This document shows, in pieces, positions 17,170 through 25,900 of a stretch of 64,000 bases of DNA. The stretch is from Actinacidiphila paucisporea (GTDB lineage: Bacteria > Actinomycetota > Actinomycetes > Streptomycetales > Streptomycetaceae), in NCBI RefSeq assembly GCF_900142575.1, contig NZ_FRBI01000010.1, forward strand, positions 1 to 64,000, given 5' to 3'. How positions within the stretch are numbered: position 1 is the stretch's first letter; each line of letters begins with the position of its first letter. Position numbers and translations under genes: made by a program. The notes beneath the pieces were generated by a model that worked only from the letters and a program-made list of their open reading frames with translations, made no database searches and was not told the DNA's origin.

Positions 17170-18114
17170 ATGAACGAGCCGCACATGCCCCAGTACACCG
17201 AGCTGCGCCGCGAGCTGGACACGCTGACCACGGAGGCCTTTCGACCCGAGCTAGCCGAGATCGACCGGATGGCCACCCTGGACATCGCCCGCACGATGAA
17301 CGGCGAGGACGCCACCGTGCCGGCCGCCGTCGCCGCCCAACTGCCCAGCATCGCCGCGGCGATCGACGGCATCGCCGACCGGATGGCCCGCGGCGGGCGG
17401 CTCGTCTACGCGGGCGCCGGCACGGCGGGCAGGCTCGGCGTACTGGACGCCAGCGAGTGCCCGCCGACCTTCAACACCACACCCGGACGCGAGGTCGTCG
17501 GTCTCATCGCGGGCGGCCCGACCGCCATGGTCACCTCCATCGAGGGCGCCGAGGACAGCAAGGAGCTGGCCGCGGAGGACCTGGACGCGCTCGGGCTGAC
17601 CGCCGCCGACACCGTTGTCGGCGTCTCGGCCTCCGGGCGTACGCCGTACGCCGTCGGCGCGGTCGAGCACGCCCGCGCGCTCGGGGCGCTGACCGTGGGG
17701 CTGTCCTGCAACGCCGACTCGCCGCTGGCCGCCGCCGCGGACCACGGCATCGAGGTCGTGGTCGGTCCCGAGCTGGTCGTCGGGTCCACCCGGCTGAAGT
17801 CGGGCACCGCGCAGAAGCTGGTGCTCAACATGCTCTCGACCATCACCATGATCCGGCTCGGCAAGACCTACGGGAACCTGATGGTCGACGTGCGCGCGTC
17901 CAACGAGAAGTTGCGGGCCCGCTCCCGGCGGATCGTGTCGCTGGCCACCGGCGCGGACGACACGGCGATCGAGCGGGCGCTGTCCGCCACCGACGGCGAG
18001 GTCAAACCGGCCATCCTCACCCTGCTGGCCAAGGTCGACGCCCCGACCGCGGCCCGGCTGCTGACCGAGTCCGGCGGCCACCTGCGCGAGGCCCTGGAGT
18101 CGGCGGGCGGCTGA
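17170..18114 (+). CDS. murQ: N-acetylmuramic acid 6-phosphate etherase
   Basis: A 314-residue MurQ that cleaves the D-lactyl ether of MurNAc-6-phosphate to give GlcNAc-6-phosphate, feeding cell-wall recycling. The SIS fold is seen in LVYAGAGTAGRLGVLDASEC, the segment with the catalytic-region glutamate, followed by PPTFNT. VGVSASGRTPY and STRLKSGTAQK are also diagnostic. A helical UBA-like C-terminus covers about 255-314. The product would enter the amino-sugar pathway, whose nagA homolog lies at 30.3 kb in this window. A start at ATG 17170 or 17185 cannot be decided; the GAAGG is very close to the first. Confidence 0.95.
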   Translation: MNEPHMPQYTELRRELDTLTTEAFRPELAEIDRMATLDIARTMNGEDATVPAAVAAQLPSIAAAIDGIADRMARGGRLVYAGAGTAGRLGVLDASECPPTFNTTPGREVVGLIAGGPTAMVTSIEGAEDSKELAAEDLDALGLTAADTVVGVSASGRTPYAVGAVEHARALGALTVGLSCNADSPLAAAADHGIEVVVGPELVVGSTRLKSGTAQKLVLNMLSTITMIRLGKTYGNLMVDVRASNEKLRARSRRIVSLATGADDTAIERALSATDGEVKPAILTLLAKVDAPTAARLLTESGGHLREALESAGG

Positions 18115-18131
18115 CCGCGCCCGTACCCGCG

Positions 18132-18171
18132 CCTGTACGCCTGTACGCCTGTACGCCTGTACGCCCGTACG
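18132..18171. repeat. Five tandem 8-bp repeats (CCTGTACG)
   Basis: Four exact CCTGTACG units at 18132, 18140, 18148 and 18156, then one variant CCCGTACG at 18164, in the gap between murQ and the lipoprotein gene. Each unit contains the palindrome GTAC. Octamer arrays of this kind usually arise by slipped-strand replication and vary in copy number. A regulatory role for the downstream lipoprotein gene is possible but not shown. Confidence 0.85.
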
Positions 18172-18225
18172 GAACCCCACTCGGCGGTCGTGCGTCCAAG
18201 GCGCACACCGAACGAGGGGGGACCT

Positions 18226-18594
18226 GTGAACGGAAGACGGCGAGCGGTGCTGGTGGCGGCCGCGCTGCTGGCGCTGGGCGGCTGCTCGGACGCGGCAGGC
18301 GGGACCGGGGCCGGGGGCCGGGACTGCGCATGGCAACTGCACTACGACGGCAGGCTGTACGTGATGGCGCCGGGCCAGGAGTCGGCCAAGGTCGTACCAC
18401 ACCAGGGCGACCCGGTCGGGCAGGGCTACTTCGACGGCTGCCAGGACGGCGGCGGCGCCGAGCCGCGGCAGCCCGTCGGCGTCTACCGGGTCGCCGGGGT
18501 CGACCCGACGCTCGCCGTGATCACCCAGGACGACGTCATCGCCGTCACCGACCCCGCCCACGTGCCCGCACCCCTGGCCATGCCCAGCAGCTGA
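18226..18594 (+). CDS. Small secreted lipoprotein (DUF6281-like)
   Basis: A 122-residue exported lipoprotein. The signal peptide has a basic start (NGRRRAVLV), a hydrophobic core and a lipobox ending LGGC with the lipidated cysteine near residue 22. The mature part has two further cysteines (DCAWQLHYDGRLY and DGCQDG) that could pair. It resembles Streptomyces lipoproteins of the DUF6281 type, recalled by pattern only. GTG 18226 has a GAGGGGGG ribosome binding site and is preferred over the longer frame from 18190. The function is unknown. Confidence 0.8.
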   Translation: MNGRRRAVLVAAALLALGGCSDAAGGTGAGGRDCAWQLHYDGRLYVMAPGQESAKVVPHQGDPVGQGYFDGCQDGGGAEPRQPVGVYRVAGVDPTLAVITQDDVIAVTDPAHVPAPLAMPSS

Positions 18595-18636
18595 GCCGAA
18601 CGGCCCTACGACCCGGCCCGTACGGCGTTACGACAC

Positions 18637-18679
18637 AGCGGCGCCCCCTTCCCGTGCGTACGGGGAAGGGGGCGCCGCT
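18637..18679. terminator. Bidirectional hairpin between lipoprotein gene and groEL
   Basis: A perfect 17-bp inverted repeat (18637-18653 against 18663-18679, AGCGGCGCCCCCTTCCC) with a nine-base loop. It sits between the convergent lipoprotein gene and groEL, so it can end transcription from both sides. There is no long U tract, as is usual in this high-GC group. Confidence 0.85.
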
Positions 18680-18707
18680 TCGCGTGCTGGACGGTGATCC
18701 CGGGGGA

Positions 18708-20453
<1,746 letters not shown>

Positions 20454-20470
20454 TCACCGACCCGGTCCAA

Positions 20471-20497
20471 GTGGCACTCTCACTCGGAGAGTGCTAA
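20471..20497. promoter_or_regulatory. CIRCE element 1 (HrcA operator) upstream of groEL
   Basis: A GCACTC-N9-GAGTGCTAA arrangement: left half 20471-20479 (two mismatches to TTAGCACTC), spacer 20480-20488, right half 20489-20497 perfect. The nine-base spacing is exactly that of the HrcA-binding CIRCE box. It lies about 140 bases upstream of the groEL start on the minus strand. Confidence 0.9.
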
Positions 20498-20506
20498 TGC
20501 CAATGA

Positions 20507-20533
20507 TTAGCACTCTCCCCCTGCGAGTGCAAG
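20507..20533. promoter_or_regulatory. CIRCE element 2 (HrcA operator) upstream of groEL
   Basis: The left half TTAGCACTC at 20507-20515 is perfect, the spacer is 20516-20524, and the right half GAGTGCAAG at 20525-20533 has two mismatches. It lies ten bases from the first box. The two boxes have complementary imperfections, so the pair may bind HrcA cooperatively. Confidence 0.9.
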
Positions 20534-20590
20534 CGCCCCGGGCGTGGTGGAGGCGGACCCGCGGCCCCCGGAGAGCGTCCCCAACGGCGA

Positions 20591-20617
20591 AGGGCCACCC
20601 CTGGCGGGGGTGGCCCT
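20591..20617. terminator. Hairpin terminator after the cold-shock gene
   Basis: An 11-bp perfect stem, AGGGCCACCCC (20591-20601) with GGGGTGGCCCT (20607-20617) and a five-base loop. It lies 43 bases downstream of the cold-shock protein stop codon on the minus strand and before the groEL promoter region. Confidence 0.85.
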
Positions 20618-20659
20618 ACTTGGTGGCGTCGCGTCGGTGGCCGAACGCGCCCGAGCCGA

Positions 20660-20863
20660 TCAGCCGGCCAGTCGGACCATGTCCGCCTGCGGCCCCTTCT
20701 GACCCTGCGAGATCTCGAACTCGACTCGCTGGCCTTCTTCGAGGGTGCGGTATCCGTCCATCTGTATCGCGCTGTAGTGGACGAAGACATCCGCACCACC
20801 GTCGACCGCGATGAAGCCGTAGCCCTTCTCCGCGTTGAACCACTTGACGGTGCCCTGAGCCAT
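20660..20863 (-). CDS. Cold-shock domain protein (CspA family)
   Basis: A 67-residue single-stranded nucleic-acid-binding protein that acts as an RNA chaperone. RNP1 is KGYGFI near residue 13 and RNP2 is VFVHYSAI near 26, followed by the usual [19 protein letters not shown] segment. It has the full length of the family. A long leader of AT-rich sequence lies upstream, typical of cold-shock mRNAs, and a strong hairpin ends the transcript. Confidence 0.97.
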   Translation of the reverse strand: MAQGTVKWFNAEKGYGFIAVDGGADVFVHYSAIQMDGYRTLEEGQRVEFEISQGQKGPQADMVRLAG

Positions 20864-21308
20864 TCCTAACTCCCCTATTACTGGCCCTATCGCGGCCCCG
20901 CGCTCCGCGGGCCCGGGTCAGACCTCACCCCCCGTGGGAGGTGTGCGCCGGAACGCGTCGACCGCGGCTGAATGTATCTGCACGGATGCCGTCTGCAACA
21001 GGTCAATTGGACGAGAATTCTGGGCGCGACCGATCGGAAATACACCGGGAAAAAATGATAATGCGGGGCAACTCGGACCGGACATAAAGGTCCTATCGGA
21101 CCAATCGCTGGTGACTTTGGCGATAAATCGCCGCAACGACTGCACAGCGCGTCTCAGGAGTGCCACTTGCCTCTGGCAACTCTATCCCGGCACAACTACC
21201 GGCCCACATGCGGGCGCCCCACCCGGGGACAGAAACAGTTCCCGGGTGGGGCGCGGGTCAAACGTCAGGGGGTCGGCGGATTCCCGTCAGACCGGAACCG
21301 GTGCCGGC
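20864..21308 (-). other. AT-rich leader/promoter region of the cold-shock gene with three inverted repeats
   Basis: No gene is visible. The part from about 20990 to 21140 is unusually AT-rich for this genome. It holds two short palindromes, GGTCCTATCGGACC (21089-21102) and GGCGATAAATCGCC (21119-21132), 16 bases apart. The right end contains the terminator of the sulfur-carrier operon (21214-21254). A TTGACC on the minus strand near 21004 could be a -35 element. I interpret the region as promoter plus long structured 5' leader of the cold-shock mRNA. Confidence 0.6.
21214..21254. terminator. Hairpin terminator after the sulfur-carrier gene
   Basis: A perfect 14-bp stem, GCGCCCCACCCGGG (21214-21227) with its complement at 21241-21254 and a 13-base loop. 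It lies 55 bases beyond the stop of the sulfur-carrier gene on the minus strand and ends the metM-metO transcript. Confidence 0.88.
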
Positions 21309-21584
21309 TCAACCACCCGCGACCGCGGGAATGATCGACACGCTGGCACCGTCGGGGACCACCGTGGCAAGACCCTCGGAAAAGCGGACATCGTCGTCGT
21401 TGACATAGACGTTCACGAAACGGCGGAGCTTTCCGGCGTCGTCGAGAACCCGCGCGGAAATACCCGCATGATTCTTTTCCAGCGACTCGATCACCGCGGC
21501 CAGCGTCCCGCCCTCGGCCTGGACCTCGGCCTGGCCGCCGGTGTAGGTGCGGAGAATGGTGGGGATACGTACGGAAGCACTCAT
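21309..21584 (-). CDS. metO: MetO/CysO-like sulfur carrier protein (ubiquitin-like, C-terminal GG)
   Basis: A 91-residue beta-grasp protein of the MoaD/ThiS family. It ends in VSIIPAVAGG, with the exposed Gly-Gly tail that is thiocarboxylated to carry sulfide. The opening RIPTILRTYTGGQ and the segment RRFVNVYVNDDDVRF closely resemble mycobacterial CysO. Its ATG overlaps the stop of the upstream threonine-synthase-like gene (ATGA), so the two are translationally coupled. In Streptomyces the matching pair has been reported as MetM (enzyme) and MetO (carrier) making homocysteine from O-phosphohomoserine. The carrier activation (MoeB-like) and desulfurase genes are not in this window. Confidence 0.88.
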   Translation of the reverse strand: MSASVRIPTILRTYTGGQAEVQAEGGTLAAVIESLEKNHAGISARVLDDAGKLRRFVNVYVNDDDVRFSEGLATVVPDGASVSIIPAVAGG

Positions 21585-22894
21585 GCGAGGCCAGCCTCTC
21601 GGAACGCGGCAACGGTGGGGCGGATGGTCGCGGTCGGCCCGGTGGTCGGGGCCACCGCGTCCAGGGTCTTGAGGCCGTCGCCGGTGTTCAGCACGACCGT
21701 CTCGGCGGCCGGGTCGAGCTGCCCGGTCTCGATGAGCTTCTTCAGCACGCCCACGGTCACCCCGCCCGCCGTCTCACCGAAGATCCCCTCGGTGCGGGCC
21801 AGCAGCTTGATCGCGTCCACGACCTGCTCGTCGTTCACGTCCTCGATCGCGCCGCCGGTGCGCCGGGCGATGTCCAGGACGTACGGGCCGTCCGCCGGGT
21901 TGCCGATGGCAAGCGACTTGGCGATGGTGTCCGGCTTCACCGGGCGCACCACGTCGTGCCCGGCCTTGAAGGCCGCCGAGACCGGCGAGCAGCCCTCGGC
22001 CTGCGCACCGAAGATCTTGTACGGCTTGTCCTCGACCAGACCGAGCTTGATCAGCTCCTGCAGGCCCTTGTCGATCTTGGTGAGCTGCGAGCCCGACGCG
22101 ATCGGGATGACCAGGTTGTCCGGCAGCCGCCAGCCGAGCTGCTCGGCGATCTCGTACGCCAGCGTCTTGGAACCCTCGCCGTAGTACGGCCGCAGGTTGA
22201 CGTTGACGAAGCCCCAGCCCTCGCCGATCGGGTCGCCGATCAGCTCCGAGCAGAAACGGTTCACGTCGTCGTACGAGCCCTCGATCGCGACCAGGTCGCC
22301 GCCGTAGACCGCGGCCATCACGACCTTGCCCTGCTCCAGGTCGTGCGGGATGAACACGCACGAGCGGAAGCCGGCCCTGGCCGCCGCGGCGCCGACCGCG
22401 CCCGCCAGGTTGCCGGTCGACGAGCAGGACAGCGTCGTCAGGCCGAAGGTGCGGGCCGCCTCCAGGGCGATCGCCACGACCCGGTCCTTGAAGGAGTGCG
22501 TCGGGTTGCCGGAGTCGTCCTTCACGTACAGGCCGCCGGTCACGCCCAGCTCGCGCGCCAGGTTGTCGGCCTTGACGAGCTTGGTCCAGCCCGGGTTGAG
22601 ATTCTGCTTCGCGGTGACGTCGGCGGGCACCGGCAGCAGCGGGGCGTAGCGCCAGATGTTCGCGGGCCCGGCCTCGATCCGCCGGCGCAGGTCCTCGGGG
22701 TCGCCCAGCGGCAGCTCGTAGGCCACCTCCAGCGGCCCGAAACACTCCTGGCAGGCGAACACCGGGGTCAGCGCGTAGCGGGTGCCGCACTCGCGGCACG
22801 ACAGCGCGACGGCAGGCCCGAAGGAGTTCTGGTGGGGGTTGTCCGCGAAGGCGGGAGTGGTGGTGCTGGTGCCGGCGACAGTCTGCACAGCCAT
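21581..22894 (-). CDS. metM: Threonine synthase homolog, probable MetM homocysteine synthase
   Basis: A 437-residue fold-type II PLP enzyme annotated in most genomes as threonine synthase (ThrC). The N-terminus has a Cys4 pattern CRECG and CQECFG (about residues 33-57). The PLP lysine is in THSFKDR near 134 and the phosphate-binding SSTGNLAGA follows. Two contexts argue for methionine rather than threonine synthesis: translational coupling to a sulfur-carrier gene, and a SAM riboswitch directly upstream. This matches the Streptomyces MetM route, in which O-phosphohomoserine and thiocarboxylated carrier give homocysteine. ATG 22894 (MAVQTV) is chosen over the longer frame at 22942, which would run into the riboswitch. 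A separate true thrC should exist elsewhere. Confidence 0.85.
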   Translation of the reverse strand: MAVQTVAGTSTTTPAFADNPHQNSFGPAVALSCRECGTRYALTPVFACQECFGPLEVAYELPLGDPEDLRRRIEAGPANIWRYAPLLPVPADVTAKQNLNPGWTKLVKADNLARELGVTGGLYVKDDSGNPTHSFKDRVVAIALEAARTFGLTTLSCSSTGNLAGAVGAAAARAGFRSCVFIPHDLEQGKVVMAAVYGGDLVAIEGSYDDVNRFCSELIGDPIGEGWGFVNVNLRPYYGEGSKTLAYEIAEQLGWRLPDNLVIPIASGSQLTKIDKGLQELIKLGLVEDKPYKIFGAQAEGCSPVSAAFKAGHDVVRPVKPDTIAKSLAIGNPADGPYVLDIARRTGGAIEDVNDEQVVDAIKLLARTEGIFGETAGGVTVGVLKKLIETGQLDPAAETVVLNTGDGLKTLDAVAPTTGPTATIRPTVAAFREAGLA

Positions 22895-22913
22895 GGTGGC
22901 GAGGCCCTTTCTC

Positions 22914-23036
22914 CTCATCTTCCTCGTGGCGGACGTCGCCACAAGACGGAATTGGCACCTTCCCCACCTGACCTCGCGGTCGGCGGGAGGGTTGCCGGGG
23001 CTTCAACGGGCCGTTCCCTCTGCCCCTCTGGATGAG
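22914..23036 (-). promoter_or_regulatory. SAM-I (S-box) riboswitch upstream of metM
   Basis: On the minus strand the element opens CTCATCCAGAGGGGCAGAGG, continues with GTTGAAGCCCCGGCAACC and AGGTGCCAATTCC, forms a GTGGCG/CGCCAC hairpin, and closes with GATGAG (22919-22914) pairing to the opening CTCATC (23036-23031). All conserved S-box blocks are present in order. The P1 3' strand is immediately followed by GGAG and AAAGGG, the ribosome binding region of metM. SAM binding therefore probably blocks translation rather than ending transcription; no separate terminator hairpin is visible. Confidence 0.93.
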
Positions 23037-23152
23037 CGGTATGGCACCGGACGTCACAGGCCCGGGCGTTTGTTGTCACGACTCTAACCGACGACGATGG
23101 CCGTGGAGACAGTCGTCCGAACCGCGAGATGGATCACACGGGAGACACGCAC

Positions 23153-24118
23153 GTGCTGGATGAGGTGGAGCGCTGGCTCGCCACCCGGTCCTGGTCGGCC
23201 GCCGACCGGCCGCTGGACCTGCTGCTCGCCGCCAAACGCGCGGCCGGCCCCGCGGGCACGATCAGCGTGGTCCTGCCCGCACTCGACGAGGAAGCCACCG
23301 TCGGCGAGATCGTCGGCACGATCCGCCGCGACCTGATGACCCCCGACGTGCCGCTGGTGGACGAGGTCGTCGTGGTCGACTCCGGCTCCCGCGACGCCAC
23401 CGCCCGCGTCGCCGCGGACGCCGGCGCGACCGTCGTGGATCGGGACGCCGTCCTGCCGCGGGTGCCGGCCGTGTCCGGCAAGGGCGAGGTGCTGTGGCGG
23501 TCGCTGCTGGTCACCCGCGGGGAGATCATCTGCTTCATCGACGCGGACCTGCGGGAGTTCGACTCCCGCTTCGTGTCGGGGATCGTCGGGCCGCTGCTCA
23601 CCGAGCCGTCGGTGCAACTGGTCAAGGCGATGTACGACCGGCCGCTGGAGACCGGCGGCACCGTCGTACCGGCCGGCGGCGGCCGCGTCACCGAACTCGT
23701 CGCCCGGCCCCTGCTCAACCTCCACTGGCCGCGGCTCGCCGGCTTCGTCCAGCCCCTCGGCGGCGAGTACGCCGCCCGGCGCTCCCTGCTGGAACGGCTC
23801 CCCTTCCCCGTCGGCTACGGCGTCGAGCTGGGCATGCTCATCGACTCCCTGGCCCTCGTCGGCCTCGACGCCCTCGGCCAGGTGGACGTCGGTGTACGCC
23901 ACCACCGCCACCAGTCCGGCCAGGCGCTCGGCCGGATGGCCGCGGCCATCTACCGCACGGCCCACCTGCGCCTGGCCCGCGGCCACCTCGTCCGGCCCCG
24001 GCTCACCCAGTACGACCGCGCGTCGTCCGGCTTCGTGCCTTCGACGCATGAGGTCGACACGGAGGAACGTCCACCGATGCTGGACGTCCCCGAATACCTC
24101 CACCACCGCGCAGCCTGA
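23153..24118 (+). CDS. gpgS: Glucosyl-3-phosphoglycerate synthase
   Basis: A 321-residue GT-A glycosyltransferase (family GT81) that joins glucose from a nucleotide sugar to 3-phosphoglycerate. The product leads to glucosylglycerate, a compatible solute and the precursor of methylglucose polysaccharides. Visible motifs are VVLPALDEEATV near the start, VVDSGSRDAT, the metal-binding IDADLREFD, and the acceptor-site GYGVELGMLIDSLA. GTG 23153 has a GGGAGA upstream at suitable distance; ATG 23129 is an alternative with eight extra residues. It lies beside the trehalose genes, which share glucose donors and stress roles. The matching phosphatase gene is not adjacent. Confidence 0.88.
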   Translation: MLDEVERWLATRSWSAADRPLDLLLAAKRAAGPAGTISVVLPALDEEATVGEIVGTIRRDLMTPDVPLVDEVVVVDSGSRDATARVAADAGATVVDRDAVLPRVPAVSGKGEVLWRSLLVTRGEIICFIDADLREFDSRFVSGIVGPLLTEPSVQLVKAMYDRPLETGGTVVPAGGGRVTELVARPLLNLHWPRLAGFVQPLGGEYAARRSLLERLPFPVGYGVELGMLIDSLALVGLDALGQVDVGVRHHRHQSGQALGRMAAAIYRTAHLRLARGHLVRPRLTQYDRASSGFVPSTHEVDTEERPPMLDVPEYLHHRAA

Positions 24119-24475
24119 CCCCGCACCCCCGCGAGCCAGGGCCCCCCTCCGGGGGCGCCCCCAGGGGCGCGGGGAACTGCGCGCTCAGCCCACCACCGGC
24201 CGTCGTGTGGCGACGACCGCCACCACCCCGGGGGCGCGTGGGGGCACCTCCCAGGCGAAGCTCTGGGGGAGGATCGAACAGCCCCTTTCGGACGGTGACG
24301 ACGTGCGGCCCGTCGTGGGGGCCTGGCCGTCGTCGCCACGCGACCGTCGTGGCGGGACCCCCGCGCCCCCGGGGCGCCCCCCTGCGGAAGGGAGAGGCGC
24401 TGGCTTTTGTAGCCAAAAGGCCGCCTGGGCACCCGGGCAGGTTTGAGAGCCGAAGACAATGGCAAGGTTCGGGGC
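24119..24475 (-). repeat. 357-base gene-free gap carrying dispersed intergenic repeats
   Basis: No gene is visible between gpgS and otsA. The left part holds AGGGGCGCGGGGAACTGCGC at 24162-24181 followed by the CTCAGCCCACCACCGGC segment, a reverse-oriented copy of the dispersed unit. A second unit type, CCAGGCGAAGCTCTGGGGGA, lies around 24260. Then ATCGAACAGCCCCTTTCGG and GACGACGTGC resemble the rest of the first unit. The otsA promoter must lie in the last 100 bases. Confidence 0.7.
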
Positions 24476-25900
24476 ATGGACGGATCTTCGCGGGCTGCCC
24501 GGATTCTGGTCGCGTCCAACCGCGGGCCGGTGGCTTACAGCGTCGGGGACGACGGCGAGCTGCGCAGCAGACGCGGGGGCGGCGGGGTCGTGTCCGGGCT
24601 GAGTGCCATCGAGTCGGACAGCGCGTCGCTGTGGGTGTGCGCCGCCCTCACCGAGGGCGACAGGGAGGCCGTGCGGCGCGGGGTCGCCGAGCCCGGTTCG
24701 CGGATGATCGCCGTCGATCCCGACGTCTTCCACGCGGCCTACAACGACATCGCCAACTCCGTGCTGTGGTTCGTGCACCACATGCTCTACCAGACCCCGC
24801 TCGAACCCGCCTTCGACCAGGACTTCCGCACCGAGTGGGCGGCCTACGAGACGTACAACGCCGCCTTCGCCGACGCCCTGGCCGAGGAGGCCGCGACCGG
24901 CGCCTCCGTGCTGGTGCAGGACTACCACCTCGCCCTGGTTCCGGCGATGCTCCGGGAGCGCCGCCCCGACCTGCGGATCGGCCACTTCTCGCACACCCCG
25001 TGGGCGCCGCCGGACTATTTCCGGCTGCTGCCCGACGACATCGCGGTCGCCCTCCTGGAGGGCATCCTCGGGGCGGACCGGGCCGCCTTCCTGACCCGGC
25101 GCTGGGCCGACGCCTTCGCCGCCTGCTGCGCCGACGTGCTGGGCGCCACCGTCTCGGCGGACGGGCGTGAGGTGACGCACCGCGGGCGTACGACCAGGCT
25201 CGGCGTGCACGGCCTCGGCGCCGACGCCGACTTCCTGCGCGAGCGCGCGCACCGCGACGACGTGGCCGAGCAGATGGCCACGCTACGGGCCGAGACCGGC
25301 CCGGGGCGGCGGCTGATCGTCCGGGTGGACCGCACCGAGCTGTCGAAGAACATCGTGCGCGGCCTGTACGCGTACCGCAGGCTGCTCACCGACCGGCCCG
25401 GCTGGCGCAGCCGGGTGGTGCACGTGGCGTTCGCCTATCCCTCGCGCCAGGATCTGGCGGTCTACCGCGAGTACACGCAGGAGGTCGCCCGGGTCGCCGA
25501 GGAGATCAACGCGGAGTTCGGCACCGCCGACTGGCAGCCGGTGCTGCTCAAGGTCGACGACGACTTCGCGCGCTCGCTCGCGGCGTACCGCCTCGCGGAC
25601 GTGGCGCTGGTCAACCCCATCAGGGACGGCATGAACCTGGTCGCCAAGGAGATGCCGGTGGTGTCCGACAACGGCGTCGCCCTGGTGCTGTCCCGCGAGG
25701 CGGGTGCCTTCGAGGAGCTGGGCGACGACGCGATCGTCGTCAACCCCTACGACGTCAGCGCCACGGCCGAGGCGCTGAACACCGCGCTCACCCTCCCGGA
25801 CGCGGAACGCGCCGACCGCACCAAGCGCCTCGCGGCGGCCGCCACCGCCCTGCCGCCGACGCAGTGGTTCCTCGACCAGCTCGGCGCGCTGGAAGCCTAG
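24476..25900 (+). CDS. otsA: Alpha,alpha-trehalose-phosphate synthase (GT20 family)
   Basis: A 474-residue GT20 enzyme that transfers glucose to glucose-6-phosphate, making trehalose-6-phosphate. It opens ILVASNRGPVAYS, where the SNRGP variant differs from the SNRLP of enterobacterial OtsA. Other motifs are LVQDYHLALVP, GHFSHTPWAPPDYF, VDRTELSKNI and NPIRDGMNLVAKE. The convergent otsB gene supplies the phosphatase, and the two stop codons overlap in a CTAG. The related pseudoglycosyltransferase VldE has similar motifs, but the otsB neighbour supports trehalose synthesis. ATG 24476 is chosen over the longer frame because of homolog starts; the ribosome binding site is weak. Confidence 0.88.
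   Translation: MDGSSRAARILVASNRGPVAYSVGDDGELRSRRGGGGVVSGLSAIESDSASLWVCAALTEGDREAVRRGVAEPGSRMIAVDPDVFHAAYNDIANSVLWFVHHMLYQTPLEPAFDQDFRTEWAAYETYNAAFADALAEEAATGASVLVQDYHLALVPAMLRERRPDLRIGHFSHTPWAPPDYFRLLPDDIAVALLEGILGADRAAFLTRRWADAFAACCADVLGATVSADGREVTHRGRTTRLGVHGLGADADFLRERAHRDDVAEQMATLRAETGPGRRLIVRVDRTELSKNIVRGLYAYRRLLTDRPGWRSRVVHVAFAYPSRQDLAVYREYTQEVARVAEEINAEFGTADWQPVLLKVDDDFARSLAAYRLADVALVNPIRDGMNLVAKEMPVVSDNGVALVLSREAGAFEELGDDAIVVNPYDVSATAEALNTALTLPDAERADRTKRLAAAATALPPTQWFLDQLGALEA

Noticed and set aside
22895..22942. Extended N-terminus of the MetM-like gene starting at 22942
   Set aside because: It would lie inside the SAM riboswitch aptamer; ATG 22894 matches homolog starts.
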